Positions 44,218 to 53,103 of a DNA stretch of 64,000 bases are shown here, piece by piece (position 1 is the stretch's first letter; the number at the start of each line of letters is the position of its first letter). The position numbers and the translations under genes are program-made. Below the pieces are notes generated by a model. It saw only the letters and a list, made by a program, of their open reading frames with translations. It had not been told where the DNA came from and made no database searches. This stretch comes from Pontibacterium granulatum (GTDB taxonomy: Bacteria > Pseudomonadota > Gammaproteobacteria > Pseudomonadales > Balneatricaceae): the NCBI RefSeq assembly GCF_029961155.1, contig NZ_JASBRH010000008.1, positions 1-64,000 on the forward strand, given 5' to 3'.

Positions 44218-45948
44218 ATGAATATCTCCCTCTCGACACTGCTAGCGGGCGTTGCGCCGGGTCAGATCCACGCACACTCAGCAACCCGTGAAGAATTTCA
44301 GGAACTCAAAGCGGAAGGGCTGGTGGGTGAAAACAGCTCCGGCTTAAATGTGATGTCGGTTAATACTATGGACCGCTTCCGAATTACTCAATGGAGCGAA
44401 GAGATCAACAGCCTTTGGTGGGGATTGTCGGGTGAAGGTGAACTAGGCCGGCAGGCTGCGGGGTATCTGGAACAGATGACCGCGGAGCGTCGTCAGATTG
44501 CCTCCAGCTATATGGACGATTTCTTCAGCCTCTCCAACACCCTGGCTGAAAACCTGCAGGATAATTACCCAGCATCCACCGACTTGGATGAGTTATTGGA
44601 CAACGTATTGGCAGGTCGTAAACCCAGCGAAAATTCCGATGGTTCGTTAGTACCCAAAGCAGACAAAGTCGAAGCGTTCTGGGTGGAAAACCGCGATCAG
44701 ATCGACGCGATGCAACAAACCTACGAAGACCTGAAAGCGTGTCCTGACAACCTATCCGGCTGGCTCGATGAAAAGCAGATCGAGCGTCCGTTGGCGATGG
44801 ATCAGTTGGTGGAGAAGCACCGCTACAGCGGTCTGAACGGCAAATACGCGGGGGCACAAGGATTGCTCGACTCCACCTCATTCCAACTCAGTGCCGGAGG
44901 TGATGGACAGCAACTGGAGAACTTCGGACCGCTTGGCATACCGATGGATACGATGGATATGCCATTGCTGGAGCGTTACGACCTGGAAGCGGCAAACGCA
45001 ATGATGCAACACAGTATTGACCTGGCCCTGCGCCTGGGAGACGCGGGCATGATGAAGCATGCCGTTGCCAGCGAACTGATGCACAGCGAACGCCGCGCCA
45101 TACTGGCCGACTATCAGACCAGCTTCCAGTCGATGAGCACGGCATTTTATGACCAGCTTGGCGAGTTGGAGCCCCGCTTCAGCCTGCAGGATCTGCTAGA
45201 CAATGTGGCCGCTGACAATGAAGTGGCTATGCTGGAGGATGGCAGTGAGCACCCGCAGGCCGAACAGATTCAAGCATTTGTGAAGAGCGTTGATAGTCAA
45301 CTGACCACGTTGGTGGATAAACAGCAGCGCATGGATCAACTGCCGCGCACCCGTCTGGAGTGGCAGGCCATTCCGGAAAACAACCGCCTTGCCCAGCAGG
45401 TGGTGTATCAGCAGTACGGCCTCGAACCCTGGGAGACCGGCCGCAACAGCCGCGCAATACGGCCGGAGCAGTGGATGGGGTTGGATCATTTTGAAGGCGC
45501 GGGAGCCGCTACCCAGGAAAGGCTGTTGAGCGAAGCCCATCAACGGATGGTACGTTTGCAGGATCTGGTGTTGGACGCCCGTAGATTCAGCGGTGACGTG
45601 TCGTTCGATCTGGACCAACTGATCGACAACTTTCGCAGCGGCCAGCCGCTGGGTTTGACCGACGCAGGACAACTGCACCCCAACAGCCAGGCGATCGAGG
45701 AGATGTTCCGTGCCAACGAAGAGGAGTTTGTCGCCTATATCGATACTTTGTGGATGCTGGGTAAACAGGACAACCTCAGTATGGTGGATTACCGCAGCTG
45801 GATGACCGAGGATAACCGTGCCGGCTTTGCCGAGGAGTTGCTCGATCTGATTGTGCAGAGTCGTCAGGCGCTCAACTTCGACGAGCTGCCGAACCCGGAA
45901 GACAGTCTGTTGGCCGTAAACACCGGCAGCTCAGAGCCGACCGTATAG
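44218..45948 (+). CDS. unrecognised protein with three copies of a short motif
   Basis: A 576-residue acidic, mostly helical protein that I do not recognise. It has no signal peptide and no membrane segment. A motif recurs three times: LDELLDNV then DGSLVP (123-130, 141-146), LQDLLDNV then DGSEHP (323-330, 341-346), and LDQLIDNF then AGQLHP (465-472, 483-488). In each copy exactly ten residues separate the two parts. The first two copies are also preceded by ERR-I and a Tyr/Phe-rich helix (about 90-105 and 291-305). This points to three diverged copies of a domain of about 90 residues. ATG 44218 has an AAGGA site. No operon partner is clear; a lipoprotein gene follows after 73 bp. Confidence 0.75.
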   Translation: MNISLSTLLAGVAPGQIHAHSATREEFQELKAEGLVGENSSGLNVMSVNTMDRFRITQWSEEINSLWWGLSGEGELGRQAAGYLEQMTAERRQIASSYMDDFFSLSNTLAENLQDNYPASTDLDELLDNVLAGRKPSENSDGSLVPKADKVEAFWVENRDQIDAMQQTYEDLKACPDNLSGWLDEKQIERPLAMDQLVEKHRYSGLNGKYAGAQGLLDSTSFQLSAGGDGQQLENFGPLGIPMDTMDMPLLERYDLEAANAMMQHSIDLALRLGDAGMMKHAVASELMHSERRAILADYQTSFQSMSTAFYDQLGELEPRFSLQDLLDNVAADNEVAMLEDGSEHPQAEQIQAFVKSVDSQLTTLVDKQQRMDQLPRTRLEWQAIPENNRLAQQVVYQQYGLEPWETGRNSRAIRPEQWMGLDHFEGAGAATQERLLSEAHQRMVRLQDLVLDARRFSGDVSFDLDQLIDNFRSGQPLGLTDAGQLHPNSQAIEEMFRANEEEFVAYIDTLWMLGKQDNLSMVDYRSWMTEDNRAGFAEELLDLIVQSRQALNFDELPNPEDSLLAVNTGSSEPTV

Positions 45949-46021
45949 GACACCGGGCCTTTTCAGTTCCTATTCAGCTCTTGCTACCTACGCTATGCCC
46001 ATCAAGACTGGGGGAAATGGA

Positions 46022-46615
46022 ATGAAACATCTGAATAAATGGCTGTTAGTGGTGGGGACGCTGTGGCTGACCGGCTGCAGCCTGCACCCGCTGGGAATCG
46101 ATGATGACGAGTGGGCGAGGATGAGCAGTGAAGAACAGCTGCGGGCCTATGAAAAGCAGGCGGAGCTAGACAAAGTGCGGGCCGAAGCCCAGGCGCGAGA
46201 GCGGGCGGCACAGGCCGAGGCGGAAGCGCGCAAATATGAGGCGATGGCCTATCTGCGCCAGAATGCCCAGTACGGCGATATCGTGCAGTGTGTGCTTGAT
46301 CCGGTGGACATGCAATTCAGCTCGAAATGGCAACCGGCTAAACCCCAAGCCTTTGACCTGGTGCGGGGTGAGCAACTGACGCTCAAAATGCAGGACTGGA
46401 AAGAACGCTACAGCCGCGAGGCTAGTGTATCGTTTGCCGAGTCAGGCTTGGAGGTTGAGCTATGCCGAAACAGTAGTTACCGCTACGGTGGTGACTGCAC
46501 CCGTGTTTTGGGCACCAGCCGTGATTTCCGAAGGGGAATCAGCCAAAGCTTCGAGATCGATCGTTTTATGAAAGGGACGTTGCGCTGCGACCTGAAACCG
46601 ATCAGGCGTCATTGA
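46022..46615 (+). CDS. hypothetical lipoprotein with coiled coil
   Basis: About 197 residues. The signal peptide MKHLNKWLLVVGTLWLTGCS carries a lipobox (LTGC). Residues about 40-80 are a Glu/Ala/Arg-rich coiled coil, and a small C-terminal domain contains several cysteines (CVLDP, CRNS, DCTRV, LRCDL). ATG 46022, with GGAAATGGA upstream, is preferred over an earlier in-frame ATG (45995) that would hide the signal peptide. The function is unknown. Confidence 0.75.
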   Translation: MKHLNKWLLVVGTLWLTGCSLHPLGIDDDEWARMSSEEQLRAYEKQAELDKVRAEAQARERAAQAEAEARKYEAMAYLRQNAQYGDIVQCVLDPVDMQFSSKWQPAKPQAFDLVRGEQLTLKMQDWKERYSREASVSFAESGLEVELCRNSSYRYGGDCTRVLGTSRDFRRGISQSFEIDRFMKGTLRCDLKPIRRH

Positions 46616-46700
46616 ACCCCGCGGGGGTAGTTGAACGTTACCCCAACCTTTACCCCTCAGGGCAAAGGTTGGGAGTGGGATTCAGATTCGCTAGATCCGA

Positions 46701-47189
46701 TCAGTCGCGGCAGTGCTTACCTCCTTTACCTTCGCCGTGGCCGCCATAGTGGTGGCCGCGTTCCTGCCATTGATCTTTCAGTTGTGCAAACTCGGTGCGC
46801 TGCTCGTCGGTCAGGATCTCGTTGAAGGCCTGACGCTGTTCGGAGCGCATCAGCACCATCTTCTCGGTTGCGGCCGCGATATCAGCAGCCAGCTGTTCGG
46901 ACCTCTGCTTGTAATCGGCAGCGGTTGGATCCAGCTTGTGCAGTTTGGTGCGCAGATCCTTCATGGCACGTTTGTTTTCGCGCATCTCTTTGAAACTGCC
47001 GATCATGATCTCTTCTGCCTGGCTCTGCTGTTCAGCGGTCAGATCCAGTTTCTCGGCCATGCGGTCCAGCATACGACCACCCATCATACCCTCAGGGCCG
47101 TGCCCCAATTTGCCACTTGCGACCGCAGTACCCAGGCCACCCAGAGTCAGTGTTGCTGCAGTCAAACCAATCATCAGTTGTTTACGCAT
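46701..47189 (-). CDS. Spy/CpxP family periplasmic chaperone-like protein
   Basis: A 162-residue protein with a signal peptide (to about residue 25) and the two LTxxQ motifs of the Spy/CpxP family (LDLTAEQQSQA and ILTDEQRTEF). The C-terminus is Gly/His-rich (ERGHHYGGHGEGKGGKHC) and could bind metal. CpxP proteins damp the CpxA sensor and help with misfolded periplasmic proteins. The gene is divergent from cpxRA and has a perfect CpxR box about 70 bp before its ATG. Confidence 0.88.
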   Translation of the reverse strand: MRKQLMIGLTAATLTLGGLGTAVASGKLGHGPEGMMGGRMLDRMAEKLDLTAEQQSQAEEIMIGSFKEMRENKRAMKDLRTKLHKLDPTAADYKQRSEQLAADIAAATEKMVLMRSEQRQAFNEILTDEQRTEFAQLKDQWQERGHHYGGHGEGKGGKHCRD

Positions 47190-47257
47190 TGTTCCATCTC
47201 CTAAGTAGTGTTGGGTCTATTGTTGATCCTGTCATCGCTAAGTTGGGTTGCGGCTAT

Positions 47258-47272
47258 GTAAAGATTGGTAAA
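47258..47272 (-). promoter_or_regulatory. CpxR box before the Spy/CpxP-like gene
   Basis: An exact match to the CpxR consensus GTAAA-N5-GTAAA, read on the plus strand. It is 68 bp upstream of the minus-strand cpxP-like start. Confidence 0.8.
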
Positions 47273-47287
47273 TCGCGAAGGGCGGGC

Positions 47288-47324
47288 AAAAAAAACCGGC
47301 TGTGGACGTTATCCGTCAGCCGGT
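47288..47324 (-). terminator. orphan intrinsic terminator upstream of the CpxP-like gene
   Basis: The stem ACCGGCTG/CAGCCGGT (47295-47302 with 47317-47324) is followed on the minus strand by seven T residues. It is a classic terminator, but no gene lies upstream of it on that strand within the 466-bp divergent gap. This implies an unannotated minus-strand transcript starting somewhere in 47325-47655. Confidence 0.75.
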
Positions 47325-47576
47325 GAGAACAGAATGGAGAGGCCCGAAGCACTGAGGGATTGTTTATCTCATGCCGGGGCGTGATATAAACGTTCGAACC
47401 CACCTCCATCCGAGGGGTTTGGGGAAGGTGTTAATACGTCAATTGAGGGGCGACTTATTAACGCCTTCCTGCACCACCGCTTAAGACCTGACGGTGGTGG
47501 TAAAGGTTCCAGACGTAGGGTTTGTGGAACAGGGGCTATTCTCCCTCAGTCCTGGGTTAACTTTGGTGTCGGATGT

Positions 47577-47591
47577 GTAAAGTTTGGTAAA
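47577..47591 (+). promoter_or_regulatory. CpxR box before cpxR
   Basis: A second exact GTAAA-N5-GTAAA, 64 bp upstream of the cpxR start. It fits autoregulation of cpxRA. A TATTAT-like -10 lies about 30 bp downstream. Confidence 0.8.
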
Positions 47592-47655
47592 TGGGGCTGG
47601 GCGTGGCCGGACGGCGCATTATTATTGAAGGACTGATAAAAGAGGCGGAACCGAA

Positions 47656-48363
47656 ATGAGCGAACAGATCCGATTACTGATGGTTGATGATGACACCGAG
47701 CTGTGCGAGCTGATCGGCGATTATCTGGAACACGAAGGATTTGAGATGGAGTTTGCTCATGACGCGGATGAAGCACAGCATAAATTGCAGCGCGCCGAGC
47801 GTTATCAACTGATGATCCTGGATGTGATGATGCCGGGCCGCAGCGGTATGGACCTGCTGCAGGAGATCCGCCCGCGTCTGCAGCTGCCGGTGATCATGCT
47901 GACCGGCCGCGGCGAGGACATCGACCGCATTCTGGGCCTGGAGATGGGCGCTGACGACTACTTGAGCAAACCCTGCAATCCCCGCGAGCTGGTGGCCCGC
48001 ATCAAGGCTGTACTGCGCCGTAGCGGTCCGAAAGAACACCAGACCCTGTTCCCCGACCAGCCCATCGCTGAGGCGGGTATCGAGCTGGACCCGGGCGTGC
48101 GTGAAGTCACGGTCGGTGGACACGCTCTGGAACTGACCGGTACCGAGTTCAACGTACTGGCCTACCTGATGAACAGCGCAGGCAGTGTGATCAGCAAAGA
48201 ACAACTGACCGAGCTGGTCCTGCACCGCAAACTCACCGCCTACGACCGCGCCATCGATGTGCACGTTAGCCGCGTGCGCCAGAAACTGGGCAAACGGCTG
48301 GCCGAGTGTGAAGTAATCAAAACCGTGCGTGGTGTGGGTTACCAGTTTATCCGGGGTGCCTGA
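47656..48363 (+). CDS. cpxR: CpxR-like response regulator
   Basis: A 235-residue OmpR-family regulator. The receiver domain has the acidic pair VDDD, the phospho-Asp in LMILDVMMPG (D56) and the Lys in LSKPCNP. The C-terminal winged helix (about 140-232) has LTGTEFNVLAYLM and the recognition region YDRAIDVHVSRVRQKLG. The neighbouring CpxP-like gene and the two perfect CpxR boxes support the CpxR assignment. Its stop overlaps the cpxA start (TGATG). Confidence 0.92.
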   Translation: MSEQIRLLMVDDDTELCELIGDYLEHEGFEMEFAHDADEAQHKLQRAERYQLMILDVMMPGRSGMDLLQEIRPRLQLPVIMLTGRGEDIDRILGLEMGADDYLSKPCNPRELVARIKAVLRRSGPKEHQTLFPDQPIAEAGIELDPGVREVTVGGHALELTGTEFNVLAYLMNSAGSVISKEQLTELVLHRKLTAYDRAIDVHVSRVRQKLGKRLAECEVIKTVRGVGYQFIRGA

Positions 48364-49739
48364 TGCGTTGGTATAAACGCCTGTTTGTTAAGATTTTTCT
48401 GGCGATCTGGCTCGCCAGCAGTATTGTTTTGCTAGCGACCATCGCCATCGTTGGCGGCGTGTCGGAGCGCAGTAATTTTCGCAACCTGGTGGTTGCAACC
48501 GCACAGGGGCACGCGGAGCGGGTAATCGACCGGTATGAAGGGGACGGCGATTGCGAAATACCGCTCCGACGTCCCCCACCTATCCGCTCCTGGCGTTTTG
48601 AACGCCACGGTGACTGGGATGATGAGCGCCACGATAGTCGTCGACCGCATCGGGAAGAGCTGTTCGAGCGCTGGAAAAAGCGCAATCTGATCCGCATTAC
48701 CGATCTGGACAACAACAAACTGGTGGTCGGGCCGAATCAGGATTGGCCGGATTCCTTTGAGGTGGTCAGTTTTGATATGACCACCGAGCACCAGCGCAAC
48801 TACCGTGTGGATGTGGCAATCGACCTGAAACACGCGTCGATTCTGCATATTCTCCGCATCGTAATCTCCTTTCAGATCGGTTTGAAAGTGATGCTTATGT
48901 CAGGTATCGCCGCCTGCCTGGTGACCTGGATTATCGTGCGGCCGATCAACCGCTTGCGTGACCATACCCAGGCGATCTACAGCGGTGAACTGGATACCCG
49001 TACCGACGCAGCGTTGCGCAGCCGCGGCGACGAGATCGGGGCGCTGGCGCAGGATTTTGACCGCATGGCCGAGTATGTGGAGCAGACGCTGAATACCCAT
49101 CAGAAGCTGATGCAGGACGTATCCCACGAACTGCGCGCGCCGCTGGCACGTCTGCAGGCTGCTGCCGGGCTGGCGGAGCAGCGTTGGGGGGATGACGACA
49201 AGGTAGTGCAACGGATCATTCGTGAGTGCCAGCGTCTGGATGCTTTGATCGGCGAGATTCTTTCCCTCTCCAAGCTGGAGAACAGCGAAGCGGCCGGACC
49301 GCCGTTCGCGCTGAAAAAGCTGCTGCAGGAGATGATTGAGGATGTGCGTTTCTCCAACGCCGGGCGTAAGGTAAATCTCACCGTCGATTGTGACTGCGAG
49401 GTGGAAGGCAGCCGGGCGCTGCTGGAACGGGCATTGAACAACATTCTGGGTAACGCCTGTAAACACACCGAAGAGGACGTGGCGATTGATGTGATGTTGA
49501 CGGACGAGGCCGGTCAGTGTGTGATCAACATCCGTGACCACGGCACCGGTGTGTCCGAGTCGGCACTGGAACACCTGTTCGAGCCATTCTATCGCAGTAC
49601 CAGCAAGAACAACGGCTATGGACTGGGCCTGAGTATCGCTCAGCGTGCCGTACAGCGCTTGAGAGGCAGCATCGAAGCACGTAACCATCCGGAAGGTGGT
49701 TTGGACGTGACCATCCGGGTGCCGATGGCGCCGCGCTGA
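48363..49739 (+). CDS. cpxA: CpxA-like envelope stress sensor kinase
   Basis: A 458-residue histidine kinase. TM1 is at about 7-30, a periplasmic sensor rich in Arg, His and Asp at about 35-165, TM2 at about 170-192, then HAMP. The H box DVSHELRAPLAR has the phosphorylated His near residue 255, followed by N box ALNNILGNACKH and GLGLSIAQ. It phosphorylates CpxR under envelope stress. It is co-transcribed with cpxR. Its 3' end meets the convergent astD stop with no gap. Confidence 0.92.
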   Translation: MRWYKRLFVKIFLAIWLASSIVLLATIAIVGGVSERSNFRNLVVATAQGHAERVIDRYEGDGDCEIPLRRPPPIRSWRFERHGDWDDERHDSRRPHREELFERWKKRNLIRITDLDNNKLVVGPNQDWPDSFEVVSFDMTTEHQRNYRVDVAIDLKHASILHILRIVISFQIGLKVMLMSGIAACLVTWIIVRPINRLRDHTQAIYSGELDTRTDAALRSRGDEIGALAQDFDRMAEYVEQTLNTHQKLMQDVSHELRAPLARLQAAAGLAEQRWGDDDKVVQRIIRECQRLDALIGEILSLSKLENSEAAGPPFALKKLLQEMIEDVRFSNAGRKVNLTVDCDCEVEGSRALLERALNNILGNACKHTEEDVAIDVMLTDEAGQCVINIRDHGTGVSESALEHLFEPFYRSTSKNNGYGLGLSIAQRAVQRLRGSIEARNHPEGGLDVTIRVPMAPR

Positions 49740-51227
49740 TCAGTCGGTTTTCGCCGGGGGTGTCAGACCCGGTGGTTGTGCCTCGGGCAGCAGCAGTCGT
49801 TCACTGAGCTGGGAGGCCACCGGGTAAGCACAGTAATCCGCCGCATACCAGGCGCTGGCGCGGTGGTTGCCGCTGATGCCGGTGCCGCCAAACGGCAGCC
49901 TGCTGGAGGCACCGGTAAGAGGACGGTTCCAGTTGATCAATCCAGCCCGCACACTGCGGTCGAACTGGTGGAACACCTGCGGGTTGTCGCTCAGTACACC
50001 CGCAGACAAACCAAAACGCGTGTTGTTGGCTTCAAGGATGGCTGCATCCAGGTCGGTGACCCGGATGACCTGCAGCAGGGGGCCAAAGCACTCCTTGTCT
50101 TCCCGGTCTTTTACCGCAGTTACATCGATCAGGCCGGGCGTCAGGTAGGCATATTGCGGATCAGGTCGATGCAACGCAACCAGAGGTTCAGCGCCTGATT
50201 CGGTTAACCCCCGCTCCATACCCATGACGTTATCCACAGCCATATTGCTGATCATCGCGCCCATAAACGGTGCCGGTTGCAGGTTGTACGCCCCCACCTG
50301 AATCCGGCGAACCGCCTTGCCCAACGCCTCAATAAAGCGGTCGCCGGGATGGCCATCCGGCACGATCAGGCGACGTGCACAGGTACAGCGCTGACCTGAG
50401 GTGATATAGGCGGACTGGATGGTATGAAACACAGCGGCCTGGATATCCTTCACCTCGGTGACCAACAGCGGGTTGTTGCCGCCCATCTCCAGCGCCAGGA
50501 TCTTCTCCGGCTGCCCGGCAAACTGTTCGTGCAGGTAACAGCCGGTGGTTGCGCTGCCGGTGAAGTAGAGACCGTTTATCTGCGGATGGGAGGCTAAGGC
50601 CGCGCCGGTGTGCCGGTCACCCTGTACCAGGTTCAGAACACCGTCCGGCAGTTCTGCTTTCTGCCACAGGTGCACCAGCAGTTCGGCGGTGCGCGGTGTC
50701 AGTTCACTGGGTTTCAGTATGATCGTGTTGCCTGCCAGCAGGGCTGGCATGATGTGTCCGTTGGGCAGGTGGGCAGGAAAGTTGTACGGGCCAAAGATTG
50801 CCACTACGCCATGCGGGCGGTGCTGCAAACGGCTGGTCAGGCCCGCCTCAGTGTCTTCAACGCTGGGGGTACGGTCCAGGTAAGCCTGGATGGAGATCTC
50901 GGCTTTGCCCAACAGTGCGGCGACCTCGGTTTCCGCTTCCCAGAACGGTTTGCCGGTCTCCTGAGCGATGGTATCGGCAAGCAGGGTGCGGTAGTGCTCC
51001 ACCACTTCGTTGAAGCGGCGCACATGGGACACCCGTTGTTCGAAGGTGTGACCCGACCAGGCGGGAAAGGCGTTGATTGCGGCCTGGACCGCATCTTTGA
51101 CCTGGCTGCCGGTGGCGGCGTGGCCTTTCCAGATCTGATCCCCGTTGCCGGGATTGAGCGAATCCATCGCGGAGCCTTCGCCGGCAATCCAGTTGCCGTT
51201 GATAAACAACGATGCGACCGGGTTCAT
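49740..51227 (-). CDS. astD: succinylglutamate-semialdehyde dehydrogenase
   Basis: A 495-residue aldehyde dehydrogenase of the AstD type. Features are VAIFGPYNFPAHLPNGHIMPALLAG in part, FTGSATTG, ALEMGGNNP, and the catalytic Cys in YITSGQRCTCARR. It oxidises N-succinylglutamate semialdehyde to N-succinylglutamate with NAD+. It is the last gene of the operon and overlaps the astA stop by 4 bp. Here the operon ends without astB or astE. Confidence 0.93.
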   Translation of the reverse strand: MNPVASLFINGNWIAGEGSAMDSLNPGNGDQIWKGHAATGSQVKDAVQAAINAFPAWSGHTFEQRVSHVRRFNEVVEHYRTLLADTIAQETGKPFWEAETEVAALLGKAEISIQAYLDRTPSVEDTEAGLTSRLQHRPHGVVAIFGPYNFPAHLPNGHIMPALLAGNTIILKPSELTPRTAELLVHLWQKAELPDGVLNLVQGDRHTGAALASHPQINGLYFTGSATTGCYLHEQFAGQPEKILALEMGGNNPLLVTEVKDIQAAVFHTIQSAYITSGQRCTCARRLIVPDGHPGDRFIEALGKAVRRIQVGAYNLQPAPFMGAMISNMAVDNVMGMERGLTESGAEPLVALHRPDPQYAYLTPGLIDVTAVKDREDKECFGPLLQVIRVTDLDAAILEANNTRFGLSAGVLSDNPQVFHQFDRSVRAGLINWNRPLTGASSRLPFGGTGISGNHRASAWYAADYCAYPVASQLSERLLLPEAQPPGLTPPAKTD

Positions 51228-52252
51228 GTAACCCTCCCTTTCAGTTCGACGATGCGCAGGGTATCGCCGGCGCTGACCTGCAGTGCGTCAGCGGTGGCCT
51301 GGCTGATGGTGGTGATACTGCCGCTGTTATCGATGGGGGCCTTGGTACAGCGAAAATCGGCCAGTCCTGTGTTACTGATCAGGAACTCGGGGCCAGAGGC
51401 GTCAACCTCTCCGATGTTGGCTTTTTGGTAGCGGCTGTTGTGAATAGCGCGGATATCGTCCAGGCGGATCGCCAGGGTGGGGCCGCCGTCGAAGATATCC
51501 ACATACTCCTCGTAGCGGAAGCCTTCGCTTTCCAGCATCTTGCGGGCTGGTTCCGTATTGGGGTGCACGGTCCCGATCACGGCCTGTGCCTCATCCGGGA
51601 GCAGGTGGATATAGATGCTGTGTTTGGGCATCAGCTCGGCGATAAATACCTTATTGCCGGAGCCGGTGAGGTAATCTGCCTCGCTGTACTCCATGGAGAA
51701 GAAGCGTTTACCCAGGCCATCCCAGAACGGTGACTGACCCTGCTCGTCGGTATAACCCCGCATCTCGGCGATCACTTTTTTGGCGAAGCGCTGTGGATGT
51801 TCGGCCATAAACAGGAAGCGGCTCTTGGACAGCAGGCTGCCATTGGCGGAGTGACGGGCGTCGGGTTGCAGGTAGAGGGTGCAGACCTCGGTGCAACCGG
51901 TGTAGTCGTTGCAGAGGTAGAGGGTGCGGAAGCTGTTGTGCACCTTCAGTTCGCGGGATGCGTGCACCACCGTGCCGATGCGGTAATGGTAAAAGGGGGA
52001 GGTCAGGCCCACGGCGGCGTCGATGCCGCAGGTGCCCACCACCTCGCCGGTGTCGGTCTCCTCCATCACAAAGAGGTAGTGCTCGGGGCCACACTTCTGG
52101 ATGTCACTGTGCAGCGCTTTCTGGGTGGCGCTGATGCGTTGCTCCAGCAGCTCCCGGTTATCCGGCAGCGAGGTGAAACCGGGGCCGGTGTCGATGGCGA
52201 TCTGGTGCAGGATATCCAGATCGTCGGCGCAAATAGGTCGTATCACTTTCAT
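51224..52252 (-). CDS. astA: arginine/ornithine N-succinyltransferase
   Basis: A 342-residue AstA-family acyltransferase: MKVIRPICADDLDILHQIA, TGPGFTSLPDNRELLEQRI, HNSFRTLYLCNDYTGCTE and YVDIFDGGPTL are typical. It transfers succinyl from succinyl-CoA to arginine, and some members prefer ornithine. Because AstB is missing nearby, ornithine may be the main substrate here (inference). It is 44 bp after the DUF1338 gene and overlaps astD by 4 bp. Confidence 0.93.
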   Translation of the reverse strand: MKVIRPICADDLDILHQIAIDTGPGFTSLPDNRELLEQRISATQKALHSDIQKCGPEHYLFVMEETDTGEVVGTCGIDAAVGLTSPFYHYRIGTVVHASRELKVHNSFRTLYLCNDYTGCTEVCTLYLQPDARHSANGSLLSKSRFLFMAEHPQRFAKKVIAEMRGYTDEQGQSPFWDGLGKRFFSMEYSEADYLTGSGNKVFIAELMPKHSIYIHLLPDEAQAVIGTVHPNTEPARKMLESEGFRYEEYVDIFDGGPTLAIRLDDIRAIHNSRYQKANIGEVDASGPEFLISNTGLADFRCTKAPIDNSGSITTISQATADALQVSAGDTLRIVELKGRVT

Positions 52253-52296
52253 GTGTTGCCTCCCGTATTCGCAACCTCTGAACCAAGGGCTCAGGA

Positions 52297-53103
52297 CTAT
52301 CGGTGAACGTCGGTACTCTCAAAGATGCGGTCGGCGGAAGCCGCCACAAAACCCTGGTATAGCTGGCCGTTGGCCAGTGGATAACGTTGGGCAAATTCGT
52401 AGTAGCAGCCGGGGATCTCTATATTGCGGTCACTGAACGGTACCAGGATCGGTTTTGCCAGGGTGGCGGACTGCTCCAGGCACTCCTCTGGCGAGCCTTT
52501 TACCAGGCCACCCGCGTTGTTGAGTTGGATGCCCTGCTGCAGTAGGAAATCGTTGACTGCATCGATGGAGCGGTGCGACTGCAGGGCGTTGACCAGGATG
52601 GTGAAGTGACTGGGGCGGTAACCGAAAGCGCACATCCAGGCGGCATACTCGCTTTCGCTGAGCAACTGTTGATACATATCGGAGTTCAGCGACCAGTGAC
52701 GACCGGAGTAGCAGAAGCCGGACGCCGCGATTGCGTCATCCGGGATCTGGCTGACACTCTGATGGATGATCTCGGCGGCATTGTCCGAGAGCTGATCGAC
52801 ATGCAGCTCGCTGATAAACAGCTTAGGCAGCGTGCTGTCCGGATGTTCAAAGTGCTCGGCAAACAGCTTTTTCACCGGAAAGTAATATTCCCCCCTGGGT
52901 TTGTAGCCACCCTCTACGAAGGGCCTGGCGATCGCCTGGATGTTTACCCGGGGCAGGTCGAACGTGCGCAGACCGATATGGTCGTTGATGATGGTTGGGT
53001 TGCGTTCGGTAAACAGCTGGTGAATCCGCCGTGCATCGGGATTTAGTTTGAGGAAATCCTGCCACATCGCATCCAGCAGGCTGCGCAAGTCGTCAGTATT
53101 CAT
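52297..53103 (-). CDS. DUF1338 (HglS-related) non-haem iron enzyme
   Basis: A 268-residue protein of the DUF1338 family. Likely metal ligands are visible: His in NDHIGLRTF, His in RPSHFTILV and Glu in YYEFAQRY. The characterised relative HglS turns 2-oxoadipate into D-2-hydroxyglutarate in lysine breakdown, using Fe(II) and oxygen. The substrate in this ast-type operon is unknown; a 2-oxo acid such as an ornithine- or arginine-derived keto acid is a guess. The start overlaps the M20 gene stop by 4 bp, so it is clearly part of the operon. Confidence 0.85.
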   Translation of the reverse strand: MNTDDLRSLLDAMWQDFLKLNPDARRIHQLFTERNPTIINDHIGLRTFDLPRVNIQAIARPFVEGGYKPRGEYYFPVKKLFAEHFEHPDSTLPKLFISELHVDQLSDNAAEIIHQSVSQIPDDAIAASGFCYSGRHWSLNSDMYQQLLSESEYAAWMCAFGYRPSHFTILVNALQSHRSIDAVNDFLLQQGIQLNNAGGLVKGSPEECLEQSATLAKPILVPFSDRNIEIPGCYYEFAQRYPLANGQLYQGFVAASADRIFESTDVHR

